Part shown: positions 25,817 through 34,089 of the stretch, piece by piece
How the letters are laid out: each line of letters begins with the position of its first letter
Position numbering within the stretch: position 1 is the stretch's first letter
Assembly: GCA_013821315.1 (NCBI GenBank)
Contig: JACDHA010000001.1
Coordinates: 1 to 64,000 of the forward strand
Source of the DNA: Candidatus Dependentiae bacterium
GTDB taxonomy: Bacteria; Babelota; Babeliae; Babelales; Babelaceae
Reading direction: 5' to 3'
DNA: 64,000 nucleotides
Program-made: the position numbers and the translations under genes
The notes under the pieces: generated by a model
What the model was told of the DNA's origin: nothing
Seen by the model: only the letters and a program-made list of their open reading frames with translations
Database searches by the model: none

Positions 25817-26932
25817 TTAGAGGTCAATAGATTCTTTAGGTGTTGTAACACAATTTATAACAATACCAAGCATGCATAAGTTAGAAAGAAGTGCTGAAAC
25901 ACCGTAGCTAATAAAAGGTAATCCAAGCCCTTTAGTTGGCATAAGGCCTGTAGCCACCGATATATTAACAAACGCTTGTAGGCTTGTAAGTAAAACAAAC
26001 CCAGCAACAACATAAAAAGTAAAGTTTGTTTTACACTGTTGAGCTAATCGTAAGCCATAGTAAAGAAAAGCTACATAGAGGCCTACAAGTACTGTTGAAC
26101 CCATAAAGCCTGTTTCTTCAGCAATAATAGAAAAAATAAAATCTGTATGTTGCATAGGTAGATAAAAAAACTTTTGTTTTGAGTGTGCTATTCCAACACC
26201 CGTAAGATTGCCTGATCCTATAGCAATAAGAGACTGAATAATTTGAAATCCAGCACCTCGCGGATCAGCCCATGGATTTAAGAAAGTTAAAATGCGTTTA
26301 AGGCGGTAGGGCTTAAGTACTACTAGAATCAAGCCTATAGGAACTAACGTTCCGGCCGTGGCAGCTAAATGTTTTGGATTACAATCAGCTAAAAATAAAA
26401 GCATAAAAGCAGTAATGCATAACGTAACGGTTTGACCAAAATCAGGCTGTTTAAGTAGTATAGCAGAAGTCACACCTAGAACGCATAAAAGAGGGAGATA
26501 GCCATAGATAAGCGAAGAAAGACGGTACTGTTTTTTATCAAGTAAATAAGCAAAATAAAGTAAAAAAGCTATTTTAAGCATTTCGCTTGGCTGAAAGCTA
26601 AAGCCACCAAGTTTAATCCAACGGTGAGATCCATGAATTGATTGCCCAATTTTAGGAACCAACGTAAGGCCTGTAAGAATCAGTGATGCATAAAAAGCTA
26701 GTGGAGTACATTTTTTTATAAAATGTAAAGGTAAAAAACGGAAAGACAATAGTCCAACAGCACCTAAAACGCATCCCATAAGTTGTTTTTTTACAAAATA
26801 ATGACCTAGTCCAAAACGCTCACCAGCATATACTGAGCTTGATGAATAAATAAATACTAGTCCTATAAAAACAAAAATAATGATAAGCGCTACAAAAACA
26901 GTTAAACCAGTATGTTTTTTGTTTTCGATCAT
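25817..26932 (-). CDS. ftsW: FtsW/RodA-family lipid II polymerase (FtsW-like)
   Basis: A 371-residue protein with about ten membrane helices of the SEDS family, which polymerises lipid II together with a class B penicillin-binding protein. Typical motifs are YSSSS after the first helix (29-33), GSHRWIKLGGFSFQPSE (~98-114), KQPDFGQT (~162-169), LNPWADPRGAGFQIIQS (~220-236), HSKQKFFYLPMQHTDFIF and, near the end, PTKGLGLPFISYG. The closest match is FtsW for division rather than RodA. No division or mur genes neighbour it. Presence shows the organism retains septal peptidoglycan synthesis. Confidence 0.9.
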   Translation of the reverse strand: MIENKKHTGLTVFVALIIIFVFIGLVFIYSSSSVYAGERFGLGHYFVKKQLMGCVLGAVGLLSFRFLPLHFIKKCTPLAFYASLILTGLTLVPKIGQSIHGSHRWIKLGGFSFQPSEMLKIAFLLYFAYLLDKKQYRLSSLIYGYLPLLCVLGVTSAILLKQPDFGQTVTLCITAFMLLFLADCNPKHLAATAGTLVPIGLILVVLKPYRLKRILTFLNPWADPRGAGFQIIQSLIAIGSGNLTGVGIAHSKQKFFYLPMQHTDFIFSIIAEETGFMGSTVLVGLYVAFLYYGLRLAQQCKTNFTFYVVAGFVLLTSLQAFVNISVATGLMPTKGLGLPFISYGVSALLSNLCMLGIVINCVTTPKESIDL

Positions 26933-27024
26933 AAACGCCCTTTATAATATAAAAAAAGTTAAAGCTTTGCTATACTAAAGTACATTAACTAATCTATAAT
27001 TAGCAACCAATGGAAAATATCACT

Positions 27025-27936
27025 ATGAATAAATTTTACTTTTTATTGTGTAACATGGCTATAATAAGTACTTCTCAAGCGGTTATTAACTTATCTCCAT
27101 CGTCATCTTACATAGAATTAGCGCATAAAGGTAATGCACTAGCAGAAGCTGTTAAAGAGGGGGATTACAAAAAGGTTATGTTATTGTTGAATTATCTGTA
27201 TGACATTAATAGCGCAGATGAATCAGGATATACACCGTTACATTGGGCAGTCGGCACACAAGATGAATCTATAACGCGTTTACTTCTTGAGCATGGTGCT
27301 TTAATAACTCCAAGTATGTCTGGTCTTACGCCCCTTCATCTAGCTGCCTTTAAAAAAGACATAGTATTGCTAAAAATGCTCTTACATTATCCTCTATCTC
27401 TTGACTATAAAGACGCCTCTGGTTGTACTGCTTTGTACTATGCTGCTTGTACAGACGATCAGGCAACAGTTGCTTTACTATTAGATGCAGGTGCTTGTTG
27501 CCATTGCATTTCAGCGGAGCTTTTAGAAACAGTATCAAGTAATACAATAAAAAGTAGCATAAAATTGTATAGAGCGCTTCTTGAGGCTTCGTATTGTAAT
27601 GTTAAAGAGGTCAATCTTTTATTGCTTAAAGGCGCTCAGCTTACTCCTTTAATAGTAGCTAATTTAAAGAACTTAGCTCAGGTTTTTGATGTTGTAGAAA
27701 AAAAAGATTGCTTAACTTTAAAAAGCTTATTGGGTTCTGGAGTCTCTATTAATGCTAAAGATATAACAGGTGATACATTGCTTCATAAAGCTATGAAAAC
27801 ACAAGATACTTCTTTGGTAAAGCTATTGCTTGATAATGATGCTGATATGACTCTTAAAGATGCACAGGGAAAAACACCTATTTATTTAGCATCTACGGCT
27901 GAGCTTCTGCGACTTTTTATTTATACTAATAAATAA
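27025..27936 (+). CDS. Exported ankyrin-repeat protein (303 aa)
   Basis: I prefer the ATG at 27025, which opens a clean signal peptide (MNKFYFLLCNMAIISTSQA) with GGAAA upstream; an ATG at 27010 adds five residues. Ankyrin repeats: four in the first half (~30-155, with YTPLHWAV and LTPLHLAA), a divergent middle with unusual Cys residues, and two more at the C-terminus (GDTLLHKAM, GKTPIYLAS). It is followed 20 bp later by a P-loop kinase-like gene, so the two may be cotranscribed. Confidence 0.85.
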   Translation: MNKFYFLLCNMAIISTSQAVINLSPSSSYIELAHKGNALAEAVKEGDYKKVMLLLNYLYDINSADESGYTPLHWAVGTQDESITRLLLEHGALITPSMSGLTPLHLAAFKKDIVLLKMLLHYPLSLDYKDASGCTALYYAACTDDQATVALLLDAGACCHCISAELLETVSSNTIKSSIKLYRALLEASYCNVKEVNLLLLKGAQLTPLIVANLKNLAQVFDVVEKKDCLTLKSLLGSGVSINAKDITGDTLLHKAMKTQDTSLVKLLLDNDADMTLKDAQGKTPIYLASTAELLRLFIYTNK

Positions 27937-27956
27937 CAGTAGAAAGAAACAAGTAT

Positions 27957-28535
27957 ATGGAAAATGTTATTATATATCTTATTGGTTTTGCAGGAACTGG
28001 TAAATTTACCATAGCTAAAGAGTTGAGTTTAAAAACAGGTGCTCATATTGTTGATAACCATCTTATTAACAATCCTATTTTTAGTGTAATTCATACTGAT
28101 GGAAGCACGCCCATTGCCCGAGCAGCATGGCAAAAAGTTAGTGTAATACGAGAAGCTGTTTATACTACCATTGAAGATATCTCACCAAGAAAGTGGAGCT
28201 TTGTTTTTACTAATGAGCTCATAGAAGGATCAGCAGTAGATCAAAAAATATTTAACCGCGTAGCGAGTATTGCAGAAAGTCGTAACAGTATATTTGTTCC
28301 TATACGTCTTGTATGTGATTTAGAAGAACTATACCGCCGTGTAGAAAGCGTTGAACGATCAAGCCGTTATAAATTAACCGATCCTAAAGTTGCGAAGTCA
28401 GTATTTGAACATGCAAGTGTGCTGAAAATTTCTCACCCCCTAGCCTTAACTTTAGAGGTAACTTGCTTGTCTGCTCAAGAAAGCGCAGCAAAAATCATAG
28501 AATATATAAACAACTTGTGTCTAACTATTGCTTAG
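27957..28535 (+). CDS. P-loop kinase-like protein
   Basis: The 192 residues begin with a Walker A-like loop GFAGTGKFTIA (10-20) in which Phe replaces the Thr/Ser after Lys, as is seen in several small kinase families of the GxPGxGKYT type. A DNHLINNP block (33-40), a VFTNEL strand and a basic RRVESVERSSRYK lid (~128-140) fit a shikimate-kinase or chloramphenicol-phosphotransferase-like nucleotide kinase fold. The substrate is unknown. No signal peptide, so it is cytosolic, unlike its neighbours. The ribosome site is poor and translation may depend on the upstream ankyrin gene. Confidence 0.65.
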   Translation: MENVIIYLIGFAGTGKFTIAKELSLKTGAHIVDNHLINNPIFSVIHTDGSTPIARAAWQKVSVIREAVYTTIEDISPRKWSFVFTNELIEGSAVDQKIFNRVASIAESRNSIFVPIRLVCDLEELYRRVESVERSSRYKLTDPKVAKSVFEHASVLKISHPLALTLEVTCLSAQESAAKIIEYINNLCLTIA

Positions 28536-28586
28536 TGGCAGTTTTTTGGGCAAATGTTACAGAGTACTTGGATAAGCATGATTTTG

Positions 28587-28626
28587 CAGTAAAAGGCCCA
28601 GATTGTTTAACCTGGGCCTTTTACTG
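28587..28626. terminator. Bidirectional terminator
   Basis: A 15-bp perfect inverted repeat (CAGTAAAAGGCCCAG with CTGGGCCTTTTACTG) around a 10-nt loop between convergent genes. Confidence 0.85.
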
Positions 28627-28648
28627 TATATTTACTAAATGTATAATA

Positions 28649-29155
28649 TTACTTTTTTGGTATTGCTGTTAAATACTGGGTTGTACGTGGTGCAACTTCT
28701 TTATAAGAGCCAGCTTTGCCTGTTGGTTTATAATCAGCTGCTAAACGCTCATACTTAATGCCCCATAATGTACCAGGCACAATTGAGAAAGAAAGCGTTT
28801 TTGGACTTCTTTCTTTTGCATCTGATAAATTGGTAAGCGCTAGCGGTTGCTTGTCAACAGTAATAGATTCAGCCATAGGATGCACTTGCTTTATACGTAA
28901 TGTTGCCCCGGGCCTTATGGCTTTTATGGTAGTGCCAAGCCAAATAGGTAGATCTTGTATAGTTGAGCTGTTGCGTACCCCTTCTATTGATTGTTTATCA
29001 AGGGTAAGAAGATCTTTCGCTCTTGTTGCTTCAGTTTCAATAGTTACTATAACAGGCTTGCGTGTTGTATTGGTAAGTTGGACATCAAGTCCATGCATAA
29101 AGAATGCAAAACACAGCGGTAGAATACCTATAGTAATCAGTAAGTAGTTTTTCAT
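28649..29155 (-). CDS. Exported protein with PP2C-protein-like N-terminal domain (168 aa)
   Basis: I start at the ATG at 29155, which opens a signal peptide (MKNYLLITIGILPLCFAFF); the upstream ATG at 29182 would overlap the preceding gene and add nine charged residues. The mature part begins LDVQLTNTTRKPVIVTI and contains a late ALTNLSDAKE...LSFSIV block, the same order as in the N-terminal domains of the PP2C protein (47.9 kb) and the J-domain-like protein (14.7 kb). Here the domain stands alone. Function unknown. It follows the next exported gene closely on the same strand, probably in one transcript. Confidence 0.65.
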   Translation of the reverse strand: MKNYLLITIGILPLCFAFFMHGLDVQLTNTTRKPVIVTIETEATRAKDLLTLDKQSIEGVRNSSTIQDLPIWLGTTIKAIRPGATLRIKQVHPMAESITVDKQPLALTNLSDAKERSPKTLSFSIVPGTLWGIKYERLAADYKPTGKAGSYKEVAPRTTQYLTAIPKK

Positions 29156-29174
29156 GAAAATGCTCACTTTTAGC

Positions 29175-29558
29175 TTACTCATTTGTTGTTTTTATATTAC
29201 CTTGTTCATCTATAGTAATAGTAGCATTGCTTAGCAATCCAGGCAGGAGCTTTGTACCATTTTTTGTAGCTAATACTCTATGTTGATTATCTTGATTTAA
29301 TGAGAAAGGCTTCTTGGTTTTAGCTTTTCTGGTGATTACATAAGCCGCTGTTGCTTTATAAGATGGCTCTTCCTTTTGCATAATGGCTTGTTCTAGGCTA
29401 TCTGTAACTGCTACGCCCTGCCTACCTAAGATATAACCTTCGGGAGTATACTCAATAAGATAGGCATTTTGGTCAGAGTTATTAATAATCTCTTTTATTT
29501 GATCAGCTTGAGTAGAGGAAACTGCAAATAGTGTAAGGGTAAATAAAAATTTATTCAT
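29175..29558 (-). CDS. Exported small protein (127 aa), unknown
   Basis: A signal peptide (MNKFLFTLTLFAVSSTQA) precedes a ~108-residue beta-rich, charged chain (IINNSDQNAYLIEYTPEGYI, then AAYVITRKAKTKKPF, ending ATITIDEQGNIK). The opening NNSDQNAYLIEY may be a short version of the N-terminal domain noted in the neighbouring exported protein. The AGGAGA site fits the ATG at 29558. Same strand as, and just before, the 168-residue exported gene. Confidence 0.65.
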   Translation of the reverse strand: MNKFLFTLTLFAVSSTQADQIKEIINNSDQNAYLIEYTPEGYILGRQGVAVTDSLEQAIMQKEEPSYKATAAYVITRKAKTKKPFSLNQDNQHRVLATKNGTKLLPGLLSNATITIDEQGNIKTTNE

Positions 29559-29659
29559 AAAATATCTCCTGTTTTTGATTAATATAAATTTAAGTTATAT
29601 TAGTAATTATATATTAAAAACATACCTAAAATCAATAATGGATAATTTTTTTAGGATAT

Positions 29660-30964
29660 TCAAGAAAAAAGAGAGGCATAGTGGTTTTTAAAATACTCTT
29701 GATTTTGAGCAGTAAAACTTCGGAAAATACCTTTTAGCTCCTCAAGCTGAGCCTTCTTGAGTGTCAACAGGTTAATTTTTTGGGTGTTGATACTACAATC
29801 GTGTAAAAATTGTATAAACAGAAGCTGATCTAGAGTAAGTTGGCCCTGAGTATACTTATCCAAGTCATCTAAAAGGGTTATATTCCACATTTCAATAGAC
29901 CCAGTTTCTCCTGCAGTTAGAATTACGTTATGCTCTTTGTTCCAGGTACCATCAAAGAGCACTGCGCTATTGTTTAGATAAACAGCACAATGAGTTTGCT
30001 TATAATGGGTTATGTGAGCCGTTTTATCTGTTGAAACGCTTAAAATATACTGTTTGTCGGGACTCCAGAGACAGTTGTTAACGTTGTCTGTATGTTTTGT
30101 AATAAGGGTTCTTTTTTTAGTCTGTGGATCATACAACAAGGTTGTTCCATTAAAAAGACCTACTACTAGTTGCTGAGTGGTACTATTATAAGAAATACTT
30201 GATGGGAAACTTTCAAATTTGATAGTTTCATAAGGTTCAGATGCTGCTTGATTCCAAAAAGCAATTTTAGATCCAAAGCCAATTATAAGTGTGCTATCGG
30301 TGTCGGCAAAACAAAGCACACTTATAGTATCGTTAAACAAGCCATATTGCAGATCATTACAGTTACCTACTAATTGAACAACTGGTTTAACCGAGTTAAG
30401 ATTAATAGTATATACGTTTCCATTCCAATCGCCGACAGCTAGCTGGGTGTTAGCTGAGTTATAGGCCAGTGCAGTAATATGTTCAGTGCCGCATTGGATA
30501 ATCTGATCAATTGCTTGCTTTTCTAAAGAATATATAAGTAAATAGCCACTTTTGCATCCGAGTGCTACATAGTTACCGCAAGAACTTAATTGAGCTTTCA
30601 GCATTGTATATGGTTCAGGTAAAGTGTAACTGTTCATAATGCAGTAAGTATTAATACTACCTATATGTATTATATTGTTATCAGAAATAGCAATAAATTG
30701 ATCGCTCGTAGGTCGAAAAAACACAGCTTTAACTGCTTTAGTATCTATAGGTATTGTTTTAGTGGGGTGTTCTATAACTAAGGGGAAAAAAACTTCTGAG
30801 TTTTTACGGATATATTTTTTTGCAATTATGTACTGTGTCTCTTTGGGTAAATCAAGAAAATGTGTATTTATACCATAGAGATCATATAAAATATGTGCTT
30901 TGATAAGTATACTTGCACTGAATACTATTATACCCACATAATATTTACCGTTTTTTTTATACAT
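29660..30964 (-). CDS. Exported or anchored WD40-like beta-propeller protein
   Basis: The 434 residues start with a basic stretch and a membrane/signal segment (~9-25). A FLDLPKETQYIIAKKYI segment (~36-52) looks like the first helix of an F-box. Then come about seven degenerate WD40 blades (~75-370) recognised by HTDNVNNCLWSPDKQYILSVS and similar strand pairs and by LAYNSANTQLAVGDWNGNV. The tail contains LTLDQLLFIQFL, resembling the LEQLLFVIRL segment of the WD40 pair at 11-14 kb. F-box plus WD40 is a common eukaryotic substrate-receptor plan, so the order is suggestive; both parts are divergent. A terminator-like hairpin lies after the next upstream gene rather than between. Confidence 0.65.
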   Translation of the reverse strand: MYKKNGKYYVGIIVFSASILIKAHILYDLYGINTHFLDLPKETQYIIAKKYIRKNSEVFFPLVIEHPTKTIPIDTKAVKAVFFRPTSDQFIAISDNNIIHIGSINTYCIMNSYTLPEPYTMLKAQLSSCGNYVALGCKSGYLLIYSLEKQAIDQIIQCGTEHITALAYNSANTQLAVGDWNGNVYTINLNSVKPVVQLVGNCNDLQYGLFNDTISVLCFADTDSTLIIGFGSKIAFWNQAASEPYETIKFESFPSSISYNSTTQQLVVGLFNGTTLLYDPQTKKRTLITKHTDNVNNCLWSPDKQYILSVSTDKTAHITHYKQTHCAVYLNNSAVLFDGTWNKEHNVILTAGETGSIEMWNITLLDDLDKYTQGQLTLDQLLFIQFLHDCSINTQKINLLTLKKAQLEELKGIFRSFTAQNQEYFKNHYASLFS

Positions 30965-31040
30965 GTGAAGCCTAAGAGATTTACTGTTGTATTAGCTGAT
31001 ACTCTTAGTTAGTATACTCAATTTTAAGATATATAAAATA

Positions 31041-31075
31041 AGCATAAGGCAAAATGTCTAGTCTTGCCTTATGCT
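31041..31075 (-). terminator. Terminator after the 71-aa exported gene
   Basis: AGCATAAGGCAA pairs perfectly with TTGCCTTATGCT around an 11-nt loop, followed by TATTTTA in the minus direction. Confidence 0.75.
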
Positions 31076-31098
31076 TTGGTAAAAATAATGTGATATAA

Positions 31099-31314
31099 TT
31101 AAGCTTCTTCTTCCAGGTTCATATCTTCTTGGAAAGCTTGTGAGTTATCTAAATCGGTGTCTGAAAAATCTTGTTCACTAGGCATCATTTGAGCTCGAGG
31201 AGCATTTTGATACTGTTGGCCTTGATACGATTGTGTATCTACCATTTCACGATTAGGACAAGCAAAAGCAGCTGAGATTGTAAAAACTGATAAAAGTGCT
31301 AGTAATTTGTTCAT
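31099..31314 (-). CDS. Small exported acidic protein (71 aa)
   Basis: Signal peptide (MNKLLALLSVFTISAAFA) with a Cys directly after the likely cleavage site, so a lipoprotein is possible though the preceding residues are not a perfect lipobox. The rest is Gln-, Asp- and Glu-rich (SYQGQQYQ, FSDTDLDNSQAFQED) and probably disordered. Good AAGGAG site and own terminator. No homologue recognised. Confidence 0.65.
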   Translation of the reverse strand: MNKLLALLSVFTISAAFACPNREMVDTQSYQGQQYQNAPRAQMMPSEQDFSDTDLDNSQAFQEDMNLEEEA

Positions 31315-31520
31315 AAAACTCCTTAATTAGTATTATTAATTTTGATATTCTTTAATGAAAATAACATAAGTAATATTATAAAATCAATAAATATTAATAA
31401 ATGCTATTATTAAGTAAATAATAATAGTTCATTATTTTAGTATCCTATGTCTTGAAATGGCATAAAATAGTTACGTATACTACCATACAGATAGCTATAT
31501 CTTGTAACCGGAGACAGTGT

Positions 31521-32225
31521 ATGATACGTATTCTTACTTTTAAAAACTTTGTGTTAGGGGCTTTTTTACTAAGCTCGACTTTTTTACCTCAAACTTACAG
31601 TGAAAACCCATCAAAAGGAGAAATTAAAAGAGCTCTCAGAGATTTTAAAAAAGAACTTCGTGAGAAGTTTGAGCGTCAAAATCAACAGTATGCGTGGTCA
31701 TATGCGAGTATGCTTACTACTAAAGATCGTAAAAATATTACTTTACAAGATCTGCTGCATACTCATTATTTAATTTTAAGAAATATTGATAATGTTAATG
31801 CAGGCCGCCTACGTACTATGAACGTTAAGCTATTATCACAACCTCACATTAAATTTCCCAACTACCACGATGTTCCTGCGCAGGTCAATAACTTTTTTAA
31901 TTGGTTACATGCTGTTGAAGGAGATCCTGTAACTATAGCTATTAGAGCTTTTTGTAAACTGGTATTAGAAATACATCCTTTTGCTGATGGTAATGGGAGA
32001 ACTTCACGTCTTTTAATGAATGTGCTGTTAGTTCAAGCAGGTTATCAGCCTGTTAATTTTCATAAAAAAACGAACCCTCACGAATACTATAAAATATATA
32101 TTCCCGCATTAAATAAAGTTTTATTTTATAAAGACTACACAGAATTTGATGCCCTTATTCGAAGCCGTCTTAAAAAAAGAACAAGAGCTACTCAGAATAA
32201 TGAGCAGCTCCTTGAGTATTTTTAG
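31521..32225 (+). CDS. Exported Fic-domain protein (probable AMPylator)
   Basis: I use ATG 31521, preceded by CGGAGA and followed by a signal peptide (~8-25), not the upstream ATG. The Fic core is HPFADGNGRTSR (152-163), the complete HPFxxGNGRxxR motif; H152 is the catalytic base and the GNGR loop holds the nucleotide phosphates. Fic enzymes usually move AMP from ATP to hydroxyl side chains of target proteins. The usual inhibitory helix (S/T)xxxE(G/N) is not evident in the region where it would be expected (SYASMLTT, ~60-67), so the enzyme may be uninhibited (inference). It is exported, which separates it from Fic antitoxin-controlled systems and fits an effector. Confidence 0.88.
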   Translation: MIRILTFKNFVLGAFLLSSTFLPQTYSENPSKGEIKRALRDFKKELREKFERQNQQYAWSYASMLTTKDRKNITLQDLLHTHYLILRNIDNVNAGRLRTMNVKLLSQPHIKFPNYHDVPAQVNNFFNWLHAVEGDPVTIAIRAFCKLVLEIHPFADGNGRTSRLLMNVLLVQAGYQPVNFHKKTNPHEYYKIYIPALNKVLFYKDYTEFDALIRSRLKKRTRATQNNEQLLEYF

Positions 32226-32240
32226 TAGTTAGTTTTTTTA

Positions 32241-32284
32241 TAGAAGCAGGTGATATACTACCTGCTTCTAGCGTTAGCTTTTTT
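32241..32284. terminator. Terminator between convergent fic-like and translocase genes
   Basis: TAGAAGCAGG pairs with CCTGCTTCTA around a 10-nt loop; T-run a few bases later. Confidence 0.75.
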
Positions 32285-33683
32285 ACTCTATAATTTTGTT
32301 TTCTTTTATAAGTACATGGTTTTTTGCGCCTACATATACTGCTGCTACAAGCCATAAGCCTATAAGTCCTAAACTTATAAAACTGCCATATACAAGAAGT
32401 TCAGATAGGTCATCTTTAAGTTTATTATTTACTTGTGCTCCTCCAGCTTTAGCGAATCTGCTACCAAACGTGTCTATCCAGCCTTTAGATTTAAACTTTG
32501 CATCTTTACTTGTAGGAATATACAGCATTTCTTTTATAGGGTTATTAACAGCATAACCTAGGCCTTTAATAAGTACCATCATGCCAAAAGTAATCCATAA
32601 AAGCTGTGTAGCCGATGGTAAAGCAAGTTTAAAATAAATGACAAAACCCAGTATAAGTAAGGCTACTGCTAATGGATAGATTACCAAACTACGACGCAGA
32701 CCAAAGCGTTTAATAACGTAACTAGTGCCAAGTAATGCTACAACAAATGAAAGTATATTAATGGATACGCCATAGATCCCCTGAAAACGGGTAAAAGCAA
32801 CATCGCTTACATACAAAGGTGATAACGTTGCTTGAGCTTGCATTTGATATTCAACTATTTGAGAGATAGCTTCATAAAAAGTTGATATCACTAAAACGCC
32901 CAACAAATAAGGACGAGAAACTAGCAATGTAAACCCAGAGAAAAAGCCTTCAAAAAATCCTTCTTTTTTCTTTTCTGTTTTAAGTGCAACTACATTGCCC
33001 TTTAGCTCATGGGCAGGTATAGTAGCCATAAAGTAACGAATCATAGGAATAACTGCTGCTACTAATACACTTGCTAGCGCGAGGATAGGCCATAAACTAC
33101 CAATTGAATCTGAAAAGACAAGTACAGCTGAGCCTGCTACTGCACCAAGCTGTGCTATAGCTACGATAAGAGGAAAACCACGCTTAGCTGAATCTGAGGT
33201 AGTAATACTATTGGTAAACGACCAAAAAAGAGCCACTACCAATGAACCAAAACTTTCAATAGCAAAATAGCTTACCCAGCCAGTTGTGGCAAGAAGTGTT
33301 CTTCCAACAGCTTCTACTCCATACCACTCTTTGAAAAACAGTATGGCTGCTAGGCTACTAAAAATAAGCGCATAAAAAGAGCAAATAATATAAAATAACT
33401 GATGCTTTTTAAAAATATCAATAAGCTTTGAGTATACAAGTACAAGGCCTAGAACAACAAAAGGTGACCAGAATTTAGCCGTAGGCTGAAAGAGACGCCC
33501 TTGATGGGCAAGCCAACCAAGACTTTCAGGAAAGGCTACTTTTAAAAAAAGAGTGTTTTTAAGTAGTCGTAGCAGCCAATAGGTGCCAATAATTAAAAAT
33601 AGCGTATAGGAAAGCAACTTGAATTTTTTAATTTCATCTGATTGCAAATCAGGATAGAAATACGAAATAACATGAGTTAACAT
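32283..33683 (-). CDS. ATP/ADP translocase (NTT/Tlc family nucleotide transporter)
   Basis: I start at ATG 33683, where AAAGGGG lies 7 bases upstream, giving 466 residues with about 11-12 membrane helices, as usual for NTT carriers of Chlamydia, Rickettsia and plastids. Family blocks include LLRLLKNTLF (~37-46), WGxE-like loops, SFTNSITTSDSAKRGFPL with conserved charged residues (~155-172), and NNPIKEMLYIPTS near residue 378. Such carriers exchange bacterial ADP for host ATP or import other nucleotides; the exact specificity cannot be read from sequence. It is the strongest single sign of an intracellular or energy-parasitic life. Confidence 0.92.
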   Translation of the reverse strand: MLTHVISYFYPDLQSDEIKKFKLLSYTLFLIIGTYWLLRLLKNTLFLKVAFPESLGWLAHQGRLFQPTAKFWSPFVVLGLVLVYSKLIDIFKKHQLFYIICSFYALIFSSLAAILFFKEWYGVEAVGRTLLATTGWVSYFAIESFGSLVVALFWSFTNSITTSDSAKRGFPLIVAIAQLGAVAGSAVLVFSDSIGSLWPILALASVLVAAVIPMIRYFMATIPAHELKGNVVALKTEKKKEGFFEGFFSGFTLLVSRPYLLGVLVISTFYEAISQIVEYQMQAQATLSPLYVSDVAFTRFQGIYGVSINILSFVVALLGTSYVIKRFGLRRSLVIYPLAVALLILGFVIYFKLALPSATQLLWITFGMMVLIKGLGYAVNNPIKEMLYIPTSKDAKFKSKGWIDTFGSRFAKAGGAQVNNKLKDDLSELLVYGSFISLGLIGLWLVAAVYVGAKNHVLIKENKIIE

Positions 33684-33835
33684 GAAAATACCCCTTTCTA
33701 CGGGCAAAAATATAAATAAGGTCAAAAAATATATGAGAAGCTCAAGAGAATAGTTTTTTTAGTGGTTAAGCGCAGTAGTATATCTAGTAATAATATATAT
33801 AAGCGTAGCAAATCAGAGTTTATTGTCAAAGTTGC

Positions 33836-33865
33836 TTGATTTTTTCAAAAGCTATTTTTTATACT
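33836..33865 (+). promoter_or_regulatory. Probable promoter of the 31-aa membrane-peptide gene
   Basis: TTGATT and TATACT boxes separated by 18 bp, about 50 bp upstream of the small gene at 33914. Confidence 0.4.
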
Positions 33866-33913
33866 ATGTATACTTACAATGGTAAGTGCGCGTATAAGCT
33901 AAAGGAGGCTTGG

Positions 33914-34009
33914 ATGAATTGTTCAGTATGTACTTTGGTAGGAATTGCGGCTCTTGGTGCAAGTATCCTGGTTGTTTTTTTTGTATTTTTAATTTTTAGG
34001 CGGCGTTAA
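33914..34009 (+). CDS. Very small membrane protein (31 aa)
   Basis: A perfect AAAGGAGG ribosome site lies 5-6 bases before an ATG that opens a 31-codon frame: MNCSVCTLVGIAALGASILV, then a VVFFVFLIF helix and RRR-stop. Two N-terminal cysteines (C3, C6) and a single membrane helix with a positive C-terminal end suggest a short inner-membrane peptide. A promoter-like pair of boxes lies at a fitting distance. No homologue recognised; small size makes function unguessable. Confidence 0.6.
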   Translation: MNCSVCTLVGIAALGASILVVFFVFLIFRRR

Positions 34010-34089
34010 AAGTTGACAAGATCTTTATTGCTATGTAATGCTAAGCTCTTAAATTAAGCGTACAAGAAAAATTTTTAAATAAGAAGTTT

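Noticed and set aside
31452-31520. Longer start for the Fic protein
   Set aside because: The added residues would bury the signal peptide; CGGAGA points to the ATG at 31521.
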